This document shows, piece by piece, positions 7,680 through 15,027 of a stretch of DNA of 16,442 nucleotides (its first letter is position 1; each line of letters starts with the position of its first letter). Origin of the DNA: DATGMP01 sp035293565 (GTDB lineage: Bacteria > Pseudomonadota > Alphaproteobacteria > BOG-932 > Roseiterribacteraceae); contig DATGMP010000049.1 of NCBI GenBank assembly GCA_035293565.1, forward strand, positions 1 through 16,442, read 5' to 3'. Made by a program: the position numbers and the translations under genes. Below the pieces are notes generated by a model, which saw only the letters and a program-made list of their open reading frames with translations, was not told the origin of the DNA and made no database searches.

Positions 7680-7743
7680 TCCGGACGATGATCGAAAAGA
7701 GGATTCCCAGCGCGGGAAAACTGTTCGAGGCGAGCTGATCGAC

Positions 7744-7771
7744 CCGCCCGCCGGCAATTCCTCGCGGGCGG
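7744..7771 (+). repeat. 8-bp GC-rich hairpin before the first propeller gene
   Basis: CCGCCCGC (7744-7751) pairs perfectly with GCGGGCGG (7764-7771) around a 12-nt loop. It lies just before the AAGGAG ribosome-binding site (7784-7789) of the propeller gene. With no T-run it is not a classical terminator. It could stabilise the 5' end of a processed mRNA or reduce read-through. Confidence 0.4.
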
Positions 7772-7799
7772 CTTCAATGGCTCAAGGAGTGCCTTCGCA

Positions 7800-8849
7800 A
7801 TGGTTCTGCCGAAAGCGGCAATTCTTGTCCTCGTGCTGTTCGGCGCCCTGGCGTCGACCGGGCGCGCGGCCGAGGCGACCGATCCGAGCGGAAGCGACAC
7901 GCTGACTTTGATCGCGCGGACCGAGCTCCCCGGCTATACCGGCGACTTCGATCACTTCGCGGCGGACGTGAAAGGCAATCGCCTGTTTCTCGCCGCGGAG
8001 GATCATGGAACGTTGGAAGTCTTCAATCTGAAGACCGGCGAGCGGCTGAGGACTGTCGGCGGATTCGATGCGCCGCACAGCATCCTTTATCTCCCGGACA
8101 TAAATCGCCTGATCGTCACGGACGGCGGCAAGAGCATGACAAAGGTCCTCGACGCGACCACCTACAAGATCACCGGTGCGATCAAATTGACGCCCGGCGC
8201 CGATTCCGCCGGCTATGACGCTCTGCGAAAGCGCTACTACATCGTCACCGGCGGCAAGGACGTCGGCATGAACCAATGCTTCCTCGCCGACATCGATCCG
8301 GCGACGGGCGAGAAGTTCGGCGAGGTGGAGTTCGACTCCAATCATACCGAGGCGATGGCGGTCGCGCAGTATGGGAACCACATCTACATCAACGTGACCG
8401 ACAAGAACTACATGGCGGTCGTCGACAAGACGAAGCATGTCGTCATCGCGACATGGCCCATCAAGGAGGCGGAGCAAAACGCGCCGGTCGCGTTCGACGA
8501 GCCCAACCGCCGCCTCTTCGTCGTGACGCGGAAGCCCGGCAAGCTCATCGTGCTCAACGCCGACAGCGGCGCCACCGTCACGGCCTTCGATGCTCCGCTC
8601 AGGGCCGACGAGGCGATCTTCGATAAGGCCGACCGCCGTGTCTATGTTCTGGGCGGAGAGGGCTATATCGGGGTCTATCAGGAAGACGATCCGGATCATT
8701 ATCGGGAATTGGCCCATATTCCGAGCGCGCCCGGCGCCAAGACGGGCATTCTCGTTCCCGCGCTCAATCGGCTTTATGTCGCGGTATCGCCTGGTGAAGG
8801 CAAAACCGGCGCCGCCCTACTGCAATTCGCCGTCGCACCGAGGAAATAG
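7800..8849 (+). CDS. Secreted YncE-like beta-propeller protein 1
   Basis: The 349-residue protein begins with a clear signal peptide (LPKAAILVLVLFGALASTGRA, cleavage near residues 23-26) and is then made of repeated blades of the form 'x-N-R-L-F-V ... V-x-D-x-x-T-G-x-x-x', for example GNRLFLAAEDHGTLEVFNLKTG, INRLIVTDGG and NRRLFVVTRKPGKLIVLNADSG. This is the YncE/YVTN seven-bladed propeller pattern. Location is predicted to be the periplasm or cell surface. The catalytic or binding role is unknown; no enzyme motif is visible. AAGGAG stands 10 nt before ATG 7800. It is followed after 7 nt by a paralogue, so the two form an operon upstream of a TonB-dependent receptor. In E. coli yncE also sits next to a TonB-dependent receptor gene, yncD (known fact), which supports a link to uptake but does not identify the substrate. 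Confidence 0.85.
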   Translation: MVLPKAAILVLVLFGALASTGRAAEATDPSGSDTLTLIARTELPGYTGDFDHFAADVKGNRLFLAAEDHGTLEVFNLKTGERLRTVGGFDAPHSILYLPDINRLIVTDGGKSMTKVLDATTYKITGAIKLTPGADSAGYDALRKRYYIVTGGKDVGMNQCFLADIDPATGEKFGEVEFDSNHTEAMAVAQYGNHIYINVTDKNYMAVVDKTKHVVIATWPIKEAEQNAPVAFDEPNRRLFVVTRKPGKLIVLNADSGATVTAFDAPLRADEAIFDKADRRVYVLGGEGYIGVYQEDDPDHYRELAHIPSAPGAKTGILVPALNRLYVAVSPGEGKTGAALLQFAVAPRK

Positions 8850-8856
8850 ACCCACG

Positions 8857-9912
8857 ATGATCGGAGTCCGGAGATTCTGTTGTTGTGCCGTCGCTCTGCT
8901 CGCTTTGTTGCCGGCAGCGGGACGAGCCCAGTCGTTCTACCGTCTCGAATCCGCCACGGTGATCCCGGGCGCTTCGCCCAATTGGGACTATGTCGCGATC
9001 GATCCCGATCGATCCTTTCTGTTCATCGGACGCAGGCAGGACGGCGTCCAGGTCTACGACATTGCGGCTCGCAAGGTGATTCATCGGATCGAGAACTCCG
9101 AGGGTGCCGACGGCGCGGTGCTGGTACCCGAATTCGACCGAGGATATTCGGCCAACGAGGACGGCTCGACGACCGTATTCGCGCTGTCGAGCCTCAAGAC
9201 GATTACGCGTACGAAGTTCGGCGATGATGCCGATGCGGCGTTCTACGATCCGGCGACGAAGCAGATCGTGTTGACGCAAGGAGACTCCAAGCAGCTGGCG
9301 TTTCTCGACGCCCGCACCGGGAAGGTCACGGCCAAGATCAAGATGGCGAGCGAGAAGCTGGAAGGAACGGCGGCTGACGGCAAGGGTCTCCTCTTCGTCG
9401 CCGAGCGCGATCGCAATCTCGTTGCGCGCATAGACGCGGCGCAACATGCCGTTACCGCCGAGTGGCCCATCGACCGTTGCGAGCAGCCGACGGGGCTCGC
9501 GATGGATCGGGCGCAACGGCGACTCTTTGTCGGTTGCCGCGGCAAGGCTCCGGTTCTGGCCGTTCTCGACGCGGATTCGGGAAAGACGATCGCCGCGCTG
9601 GATATCGGCCGCGGCAATGATGGCGTCGTCTACGATCCCGACGCTCATCGCATCTACACGTCGAATGGGATCGACGCGAATCTTGTGATCATCGATCAGA
9701 AGACTCCCGACACATATGTTCTCGAGGAGGCCTCGACGACTCGTCCCGGCGCCCGAACCATGGCGCTCGATCCCAAGACGAAAGACGTCTACATGGTGAC
9801 GGCGGAAGGGGCCGTCGATCCGACGAAGCCGGTCAATCGGTCCGCGTCGCCTTTCTACCCAAACACATACTTCTCGGATACGTTCACCGTCCTGACTTTC
9901 GCGCGTCGCTAG
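8857..9912 (+). CDS. Secreted YncE-like beta-propeller protein 2 (paralogue)
   Basis: The 351-residue protein has a signal peptide (IGVRRFCCCAVALLALLPAAGRA, cleavage near A24) with an unusual CCC run in the hydrophobic core but no lipobox. The mature part shows propeller blades such as SFLFIGRRQDGVQVYDIAARK and QRRLFVGCRGKAPVLAVLDADSG. It is clearly related to the preceding protein: both carry a WPI...EQ segment followed by (A/Q)-R-R-L-F-V and LNADSG/LDADSG blades. The frame is open upstream to 8590, but that part lies within gene 1; ATG 8857 gives a proper signal peptide and equal length to gene 1. The AGGA at 8841-8844 near the gene 1 stop could serve as ribosome-binding site, although spacing is long. 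Likely co-transcribed with gene 1. Substrate and partner are unknown. Confidence 0.85.
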   Translation: MIGVRRFCCCAVALLALLPAAGRAQSFYRLESATVIPGASPNWDYVAIDPDRSFLFIGRRQDGVQVYDIAARKVIHRIENSEGADGAVLVPEFDRGYSANEDGSTTVFALSSLKTITRTKFGDDADAAFYDPATKQIVLTQGDSKQLAFLDARTGKVTAKIKMASEKLEGTAADGKGLLFVAERDRNLVARIDAAQHAVTAEWPIDRCEQPTGLAMDRAQRRLFVGCRGKAPVLAVLDADSGKTIAALDIGRGNDGVVYDPDAHRIYTSNGIDANLVIIDQKTPDTYVLEEASTTRPGARTMALDPKTKDVYMVTAEGAVDPTKPVNRSASPFYPNTYFSDTFTVLTFARR

Positions 9913-10010
9913 TAGACGTATTAATATACTGGCTAAATTATTGCGCGGATATTGTCTGGGAATCCCACCGCGACCGCCTCGTAACTTGGAATCGTCTTCG
10001 CTCCAAGCAT
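9913..10010. other. AT-rich gap after the propeller operon
   Basis: No coding frame is visible. The first 45 nt are strikingly AT-rich for this genome (TATTAATATAC and TAAATTATTG), and a 6-bp inverted repeat, CTTGGA (9985-9990) with TCCAAG (10002-10007), follows. The hairpin may end the propeller transcript. The AT-rich patch could be an upstream promoter element for the receptor gene or a bendable spacer before the regulator boxes. Confidence 0.4.
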
Positions 10011-10065
10011 TCTGACGTTACGGTCAGAAACTGTTCAGGTTGCGTTCAGTTTGCTGCCGTAGATT
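10011..10065 (+). promoter_or_regulatory. Four-box 11-bp-periodic regulator site and receptor promoter
   Basis: Boxes start at 10011 (TCTGAC), 10022 (GGTCAG), 10033 (GTTCAG) and 10044 (GTTCAG), each exactly 11 bp after the last. This matches box order, register and orientation of the site at 7214. A -10-like TAGATT follows at 10060-10065, at the same offset as the -10 candidate in the other copy. The first two boxes again form an inverted repeat (TCTGAC with GTCAGA). I infer that this is the promoter of the TonB-dependent receptor, activated or repressed by the response regulator at 6483-7148. Transcription would start near 10072 and leave a leader of about 26 nt. Confidence 0.7.
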
Positions 10066-10097
10066 GATCCAATAATAAGCGGAAGGGGGAAGGGTCA

Positions 10098-13037
10098 ATG
10101 GTACGTCTTTGCTACAAATCCTATTTGCTGTCGCTCGTCTTGACCTCGGGACTGGGCACGGTTCTGGCGCTTCACCCCGGTCTTGCCGAAGCCGATGAGC
10201 AAGCGGCGGCGCAAGGGAGCGCTGCGCCGGATGCCGGTAAGGGCGGGGGCGAAGAACTCCAGGAAATCGTCGTCACCGGCTCGCACATCAAGACCGCGCC
10301 CGATGCCGTCGCCGTCAAGCTGAGTACCGTCGATTCGGTCGCAATCGAGCAGTCCGGTGTCGCCGCGAACACGCTGGAGGTGCTGCGCAAGGAGCTTCCG
10401 ATGTTCGAGGGACGCAGCAATACCGGCGTCAGCAACGCGAACAATCTCAATCAGAATACCGCCGGCGGCTCGCAGGTGCAGCTGCGCAATCTCGATACCC
10501 TCATCCTGATCAATGGCCGGCGTTCGTCGATCAGCGCGATCGCAGGCATCGGCGGCAAGGCGTTCGTCGACGTCAACGAGATTCCGACATCAGCGATCCA
10601 GCGCATCGAAGTTCTGTCCGACGGATCGTCCGCGATCTACGGATCGGACGCGATCGGCGGCGTCGTGAACATCATCACCAAATCCAACTATGACGGTTTC
10701 GAGATCGGCGGCCGATACGGGGGCGCCTCGGGCGATTATAACGAGAAGTCGGCCTATTTCACCGGCGGCACGGAATTCGACGACACGCCGATCGGCGATT
10801 TCAAATTTACGTTGAGCGGCAGCACCAACCACACCGACCCGCTCGCGCAAAGCGCACGGAGCTTCAGCAGCCCGCTCACCGGCCGGGTCACGGTCGTTCC
10901 CGGCACGATATCGAGCCCCGCCTCGATTCTCGCCGCGGGGCTCAATTCGCCGAGCCAGGTCAATCCGACGGGTGCGGCGGCGAGGGCGACTTCGCTCGCT
11001 CAACTGATCGCGAACGGGACCTACCTCTCTACGACCCCTGCGGGGATCTCATCGACCTTCGATATATCGCAGTTCCAGGAGCTGCTGCTGAAGCAAGACC
11101 AGAACGCGATTGCCGGAGATTTCACCGACGACATCATCGACAAGGAGCTGGTCGCGTTCGGCGACGTCGAATATTCGCGCAACAAGACCTTCACGCAATT
11201 CCTGCCGATCCAGAACACGGTGACGGTGCCGGCGCTGGCGCCCTACAACCCGCTGACCACCGCCTTCCCAGGGGTCAATTTCGTCAATCTGAGCGCACCT
11301 CGTAAGTTCTTCAATGACCAGGAGAGCGCGCGGCTCACATTCGGATTGCGAGGGGACATCACGGATGGATGGAACTGGGAAGTTGCGTACGTCCACAGCG
11401 AGAATACGCTGCAGCAGCTGCAAACCGGCCTTCTCTACAAGCCGAATCTCGCGCGTGCGATCGCCGGCGGCTACAATGCGCAGGGCGTTCCGGTTGCAGG
11501 CGGCGCCTATAGCCTGGAGACGAGCGGCTTCTCGGAGACAAATCCGTTCGATGTCGTTCTGGCACTCGATCCTTTCGCACGGGGAGTAAACCCCGCGTCC
11601 ATCGCCGATCTCTACGGCGTCGAGCGCATCAACACCGCGAGCTATCTCAATTCGTTCGACGCGCAGTTGAACGGCGAGATCGTCAAGCTGCCCGCGGGGA
11701 CCGTCAGCTTTGCCGTGGGCGCGGCATGGCGACAAGAGGGGCTTAACGGGCATACCGACCCCAACGGCAACAATACCGGCCCGACCGCGCAACGCTGGAT
11801 CGGCGGCACCTTCGCCGATGCGTTCTCGCGCAGCCGGACGATCAAGGCAGGCTATTACGAGGTGCGTGTGCCGGTGACGAGCCCGGATTGGAATGTCCCG
11901 GGCTTCCATGCGTTCGACATCATCGGCGCGGAGCGAGCCGAGAAATACTCGGATTCCGGCTTCTCGAACGTGCCCGAGCTCCGGTTCCGCTGGCAGCCGG
12001 TCGACGAGCAGCTGACGATTCGCGGCAGCTATTCCAAGTCGTTCACGGCGCCGACTCTCTTCGCGCTGTACGGTCCGACCGACACGCGGCAAGTCGGCTC
12101 CGGCGTCATTCAAACCGTCTTCGGACTGGTGGGGCAGCAATTCAATGGCGAAGACGGCAACAACCCCAATCTGAAGCCCAGCCATTCCTGGACTAGGGCG
12201 ATCAGCGCAACCTACAAGCCAGACTATGTTCCGGGTCTGTCGCTTTCGGCGGAATATTCGTCCGTCGATCAGCGCGGCTTCCCGGGCGGCATCGGCTTCA
12301 CGAATATCTTGCAAAGCGTCAACCAGGCCGGTTCGGCGTCGCCATTCGCCGGCAATCTGGCGATGGGTAACTTTCCGGGACTACCCGGCGCGGTGCCGTT
12401 CACGAAGCCCGGACAGCTGGCCGCGTTCCTGGCGGTTCCGGGAAACTCCAACAATCTCTATGCGATCGACCGGTTCATGAATTTGGGCGGGCTCGCGGTC
12501 CGTTCCTATAATGCCAACGCGCAATATGTGCTGCCGGTGGAGGATGTCGGGACATTCACCTTCAGCACGACCGGCACGATGTTCGTCTCTTACAAGTTCC
12601 AGGCGCTGCCCTATCAGCGCTTCTACGAATATGCCGGAACGGCGACGAATGGCGGCACCGGGGTACAAGGGACGCTGCCGAAATACCGCTTCTACACGAC
12701 CATCGACTGGCAGCACGAAGCTTGGGATGTCACTCTTGGAAACACGGTGGTGTCGCCGGTAACGGATCTCGGCCCGGGCGGAATCGTCTTCGAGCAGAGC
12801 TCGACGCTGAAGCGGATTTCCGTACCGGCCTACGTGACCTGGGATCTTCGAGTCCAGTACACGGGTGACAGCATCATGGGTTACGGGAAAGGCTGGACGC
12901 TGGCGATCGGCATGAACAACATCACCGATGCGATGCCGCCGCTCGCTCCGCAAGCCTTCACCGACAACAATGTCGACGTGGCGACCTATTCACCGGTCGG
13001 ACGCCTGGTCTATGTCCAAGGTAGCGTGAAGTTCTAG
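10098..13037 (+). CDS. TonB-dependent outer-membrane receptor
   Basis: The 979-residue protein imports a ligand across the outer membrane using energy from TonB-ExbB-ExbD. It has a signal peptide (about residues 1-32, ending LAEA), a TonB box EIVVTG at 56-61, and a plug domain to roughly residue 200 with hallmark segments VQLRNLDTLILINGRR and IEVLSDGSSAIYGSDAIGGVVNIITK. A long 22-strand-type barrel follows and ends in the aromatic C-terminus VQGSVKF. No N-terminal STN signalling domain is present between signal peptide and TonB box, so FecA-style sigma/anti-sigma control is not expected; the nearby two-component system may take that role. A very strong purine-rich ribosome-binding site (GGAAGGGGGAAGGG, 10081-10094) precedes ATG 10098. 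Length and plug resemble the large carbohydrate/peptide/unknown-ligand receptors of Alphaproteobacteria. The substrate is not predictable here. Confidence 0.96.
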   Translation: MVRLCYKSYLLSLVLTSGLGTVLALHPGLAEADEQAAAQGSAAPDAGKGGGEELQEIVVTGSHIKTAPDAVAVKLSTVDSVAIEQSGVAANTLEVLRKELPMFEGRSNTGVSNANNLNQNTAGGSQVQLRNLDTLILINGRRSSISAIAGIGGKAFVDVNEIPTSAIQRIEVLSDGSSAIYGSDAIGGVVNIITKSNYDGFEIGGRYGGASGDYNEKSAYFTGGTEFDDTPIGDFKFTLSGSTNHTDPLAQSARSFSSPLTGRVTVVPGTISSPASILAAGLNSPSQVNPTGAAARATSLAQLIANGTYLSTTPAGISSTFDISQFQELLLKQDQNAIAGDFTDDIIDKELVAFGDVEYSRNKTFTQFLPIQNTVTVPALAPYNPLTTAFPGVNFVNLSAPRKFFNDQESARLTFGLRGDITDGWNWEVAYVHSENTLQQLQTGLLYKPNLARAIAGGYNAQGVPVAGGAYSLETSGFSETNPFDVVLALDPFARGVNPASIADLYGVERINTASYLNSFDAQLNGEIVKLPAGTVSFAVGAAWRQEGLNGHTDPNGNNTGPTAQRWIGGTFADAFSRSRTIKAGYYEVRVPVTSPDWNVPGFHAFDIIGAERAEKYSDSGFSNVPELRFRWQPVDEQLTIRGSYSKSFTAPTLFALYGPTDTRQVGSGVIQTVFGLVGQQFNGEDGNNPNLKPSHSWTRAISATYKPDYVPGLSLSAEYSSVDQRGFPGGIGFTNILQSVNQAGSASPFAGNLAMGNFPGLPGAVPFTKPGQLAAFLAVPGNSNNLYAIDRFMNLGGLAVRSYNANAQYVLPVEDVGTFTFSTTGTMFVSYKFQALPYQRFYEYAGTATNGGTGVQGTLPKYRFYTTIDWQHEAWDVTLGNTVVSPVTDLGPGGIVFEQSSTLKRISVPAYVTWDLRVQYTGDSIMGYGKGWTLAIGMNNITDAMPPLAPQAFTDNNVDVATYSPVGRLVYVQGSVKF

Positions 13038-13057
13038 CATATTGCGGCGAGTGTGAC

Positions 13058-13095
13058 GGTCTCGAAGGGCTCGGAGTAGCGGGCCCTTCGAGACC
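13058..13095 (+). terminator. 13-bp perfect hairpin after the receptor gene
   Basis: GGTCTCGAAGGGC (13058-13070) and GCCCTTCGAGACC (13083-13095) are exact reverse complements around a 12-nt loop, starting 21 nt after the receptor stop. This is the strongest stem in the window and fits a transcription terminator or a 3' mRNA-stabilising structure. No T-run follows (TGCGCGTTCG), so a factor-assisted or stabilising role is as likely as simple intrinsic termination. Confidence 0.75.
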
Positions 13096-13212
13096 TGCGC
13101 GTTCGATCTCGTCCAATCGTGATCCGAGCGATCCGGAACGCGTCGCACCGAGTGCGGGTTGAACATATAATCCATGGAAAGTATGTCTTCGATCGTGAGC
13201 TTGGGAGCAAAT

Positions 13213-13533
13213 ATGGATTCGACAGCGTGCGGTCTACTCGCCGGTGCGGCACTACTGATCTTGGCCGTGGCGACGCCGGCCCGCGCGCAAGGCTTTCCGG
13301 ACGGGTCCTACGTCGAGACTTGCCGGAATATGGAGATGCACGGGGACACGCTCGTGGCCGACTGCCTCCGCAGGGACGGCCAATGGGCCAGGAGCGGCTT
13401 GGACCTGGATCGGTGTCGCGGCGGCGACATCGCGAATTTGGACGGTCAGCTCGCCTGCCGCCGAAGAGGCCATCACCGCGACGATGACGACCGCCGGTAC
13501 GATGACGACAGGCGCGGGCCGTATGACCGGTAA
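13213..13533 (+). CDS. Small secreted CVNH-like protein with Asp/Arg-rich tail
   Basis: The 106-residue product has a signal peptide (about residues 1-26, ending in TPARAQ), then a roughly 58-residue module with the pattern SYVETCRN...GDTLVADC...LDLDRCRGGDIANLDGQLAC. This spacing of cysteines and the 'GxLxAxC ... LxLxxC ... I-N-x-G-x-L' sequence resembles one half of a CVNH (cyanovirin-N homology) domain, a fold that often binds glycans. The tail after the module is a run of Arg, His and Asp residues (HHRDDDDRRYDDDRRG) that looks disordered. ATG 13213 is preceded by GGGAG at 13203-13207 with 5-nt spacing; an in-frame ATG at 13174 would bury the signal peptide. It stands alone between two hairpins. 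The CVNH call rests on pattern memory only. Confidence 0.7.
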   Translation: MDSTACGLLAGAALLILAVATPARAQGFPDGSYVETCRNMEMHGDTLVADCLRRDGQWARSGLDLDRCRGGDIANLDGQLACRRRGHHRDDDDRRYDDDRRGPYDR

Positions 13534-13608
13534 AGAGCGGAGCGTCTAGCGGCTCAGCCCGCGGATCGGTTGCTGTGCGGCGGCCGAACGCTTCACCGCG
13601 TCCGAAAG

Positions 13609-13656
13609 ATAGAATAGATTGCGATCGTCTCGACAAGCGCGGAGGCGCTATTCTAT
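13609..13656. repeat. 9-bp inverted repeat before the Rieske oxygenase gene
   Basis: ATAGAATAG (13609-13617) and CTATTCTAT (13648-13656) are perfect reverse complements 30 bp apart. An inner stem, AGCGC (13636-13640) with GCGCT (13645-13649), overlaps the right arm. The AT-rich arms stand out in GC-rich DNA. The repeat ends 34 nt before the start codon, so it may be a split operator or a leader-RNA fold. No clear -35/-10 pair was recognised. Confidence 0.4.
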
Positions 13657-13690
13657 GCCCCGTGCGTTTGCAGCGCCGGAGGGAAGGCCC

Positions 13691-14656
13691 ATGACCAAGA
13701 CCGCCAACGATCTCGTGCGCGAATTTCCGTTTCCGCGCGGCTGGTTCATGATTGCGCGCGAGGACGAGCTATCGGCCTCCGAACCTTTGTCGATCCGCCT
13801 GCTCGGCCGCAAGATGGTCGCTTATCTGGATGCCTCCGGTCGGCCGGCGGTGCTCGATTCCGTATGCCCGCATATGGGCGCGGACATTGCGGTCGGCGGC
13901 AAGGTCGATGCCGGCGGCGTGCGCTGCCCGTTCCATGGCTGGCGCTTCGGATCAGACGGCCGGTGCAACGAGATCCCCTACAACAAGACGATCCCGCCCA
14001 AGGCGCGGGTGCGCGCCTTCCCGACCCGCGCCATCAACGGCAATGTCTTCATCTGGCACGACCCGGAGGAGGGCGAGCCCGATTACGAGCTGCCGGACAT
14101 GCCGGAATATCGCGAGGCCGGCTGGGTGAAGTGGATTTTGGAGCGGCGCGACATCCGCACCGTGCCGCACGAGATCATCGACAATATTTCCGACCGCGCC
14201 CATTTCCCGGTCGTCCACGGCGCCGGCATTGCGGAGTTCAAGAACAGTTTCGAGGGCCCGCGCGCGACGCAATATGCGCTGAACCTGCACGAAACGCTGG
14301 CGGCCGAGAAAGGCGGCGAGCTGGCCTCCATGGCGACCTATCATGGGCCGGGATTCCTGCTGACCTCGCTATCCGGTCATCATCCCTCCTGGATGCTCAT
14401 CTGTCATACGCCGATCGACAAGGAGCATGTCGCGGTGTGGTACGGCACGATGGTCAAGGCGCCGCCTGATGTCGCGGCGAACTATGTCGAGCTCGGCAAG
14501 ATCGCCTTCTATCAGGACGTCGCGATCTGGGAGAACAAGGAGCCGGCGCCCAACCCGCTCTTGGTCGCCAATGACGGCCCGATCCTTCAGGCTCGCGCCT
14601 GGTACGCCCAATTCTTCCGCCCGCGGGACAAGGTGCAGGCCGAAGCGGCGGAGTAA
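13691..14656 (+). CDS. Rieske [2Fe-2S] oxygenase, KshA-like terminal component
   Basis: The 321-residue protein is a soluble Rieske non-heme iron oxygenase subunit. The Rieske cluster ligands are C59-x-H61 in CPHMG and C79-xx-H82 in CPFHGW. The mononuclear iron site is D168-xx-H171-x4-H176 (SDRAHFPVVHG), and D276 in FYQDVAIWENK is the likely third iron ligand. The C-terminal pattern WENK...P...DGPI...RAWYAQFF is typical of the KshA (3-ketosteroid 9-alpha-hydroxylase) / cholesterol desaturase-like group, so a steroid or other bulky hydrophobic substrate is a reasonable guess but not proven. ATG 13691 has GGAGG 8 nt upstream; an earlier in-frame start at 13619 lies within the inverted repeat and is unlikely. 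No reductase or ferredoxin gene is adjacent, so electrons must come from a partner elsewhere. Confidence 0.92.
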   Translation: MTKTANDLVREFPFPRGWFMIAREDELSASEPLSIRLLGRKMVAYLDASGRPAVLDSVCPHMGADIAVGGKVDAGGVRCPFHGWRFGSDGRCNEIPYNKTIPPKARVRAFPTRAINGNVFIWHDPEEGEPDYELPDMPEYREAGWVKWILERRDIRTVPHEIIDNISDRAHFPVVHGAGIAEFKNSFEGPRATQYALNLHETLAAEKGGELASMATYHGPGFLLTSLSGHHPSWMLICHTPIDKEHVAVWYGTMVKAPPDVAANYVELGKIAFYQDVAIWENKEPAPNPLLVANDGPILQARAWYAQFFRPRDKVQAEAAE

Positions 14657-14666
14657 GGCGCCGCTT
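14643..14666 (+). terminator. 8-bp hairpin spanning the Rieske gene stop codon
   Basis: AAGCGGCG (14643-14650) pairs with CGCCGCTT (14659-14666) around a loop that contains the TAA stop. A competing stem uses CCGCTTG (14661-14667) with CAAGCGG (14684-14690). Both could end transcription, and they exclude one another. No T-run is present. Confidence 0.45.
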
Positions 14667-15027
14667 GAGGTGAAGGATCAGACCAAGCGGAGGGGGTGAT
14701 CGTCCGGGCCGGTCGCGTCACCAGTTCGTCGCGGTCCCGCAAGACGGGCGGAGGGTGGGCGACAAAAGCGGCCGCAACACCTCGAGAGCGACGCGAGCGC
14801 GGCCGGCCACGGACTTTTCCGGCCTTTCATGCCTGCCGGACCGCGGCGTCGGCCGTGCCCGGCATTGCTCGATCTGGGCAGGCGCGGCCTCTTCATCAAG
14901 GGGGGCGGCCGGGCCGCTCGCCGCCGCCGGGCGGCTTGCGGAAGCGGATTTTCGAACTTACCTCACGAACGGAAGTACGATCGGCCGCATTATTGTTCTG
15001 AGATCGGCTTCAAGGGGGGACGCATAG
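14667..15027. other. Gene-free region upstream of groEL
   Basis: These 361 nt are very GC-rich up to about 14940 and then turn AT-richer. Open frames here show no recognisable protein and look like by-products of GC bias. A hairpin GCCGCC (14920-14925) / GGCGGC (14930-14935) with a 4-nt loop is present. No groES gene and no CIRCE inverted repeat (TTAGCACTC / GAGTGCTAA) is seen. The groEL promoter probably lies in 14935-15010, where the sequence is less GC-rich, but no convincing heat-shock or housekeeping promoter could be assigned. Confidence 0.55.

Noticed and set aside
7281..7757. A 158-codon minus-strand frame
   Set aside because: Ser/Arg/Gly-rich low-complexity translation with no start signal; it also crosses the rightward candidate ORF.
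11049..12314. A 421-codon minus-strand frame inside the TonB-dependent receptor
   Set aside because: Antisense to the barrel domain, with shadow-frame composition.
14997..15013. TCTGAG followed 11 bp later by CTTCAA before groEL, resembling two regulator boxes
   Set aside because: Only two imperfect boxes, no third or fourth at the 11-bp steps, and it overlaps the groEL leader next to the ribosome-binding site; likely chance.
14667..15027. A CIRCE operator or groES gene upstream of groEL
   Set aside because: Neither the TTAGCACTC/GAGTGCTAA repeat nor a GroES-like frame is present.
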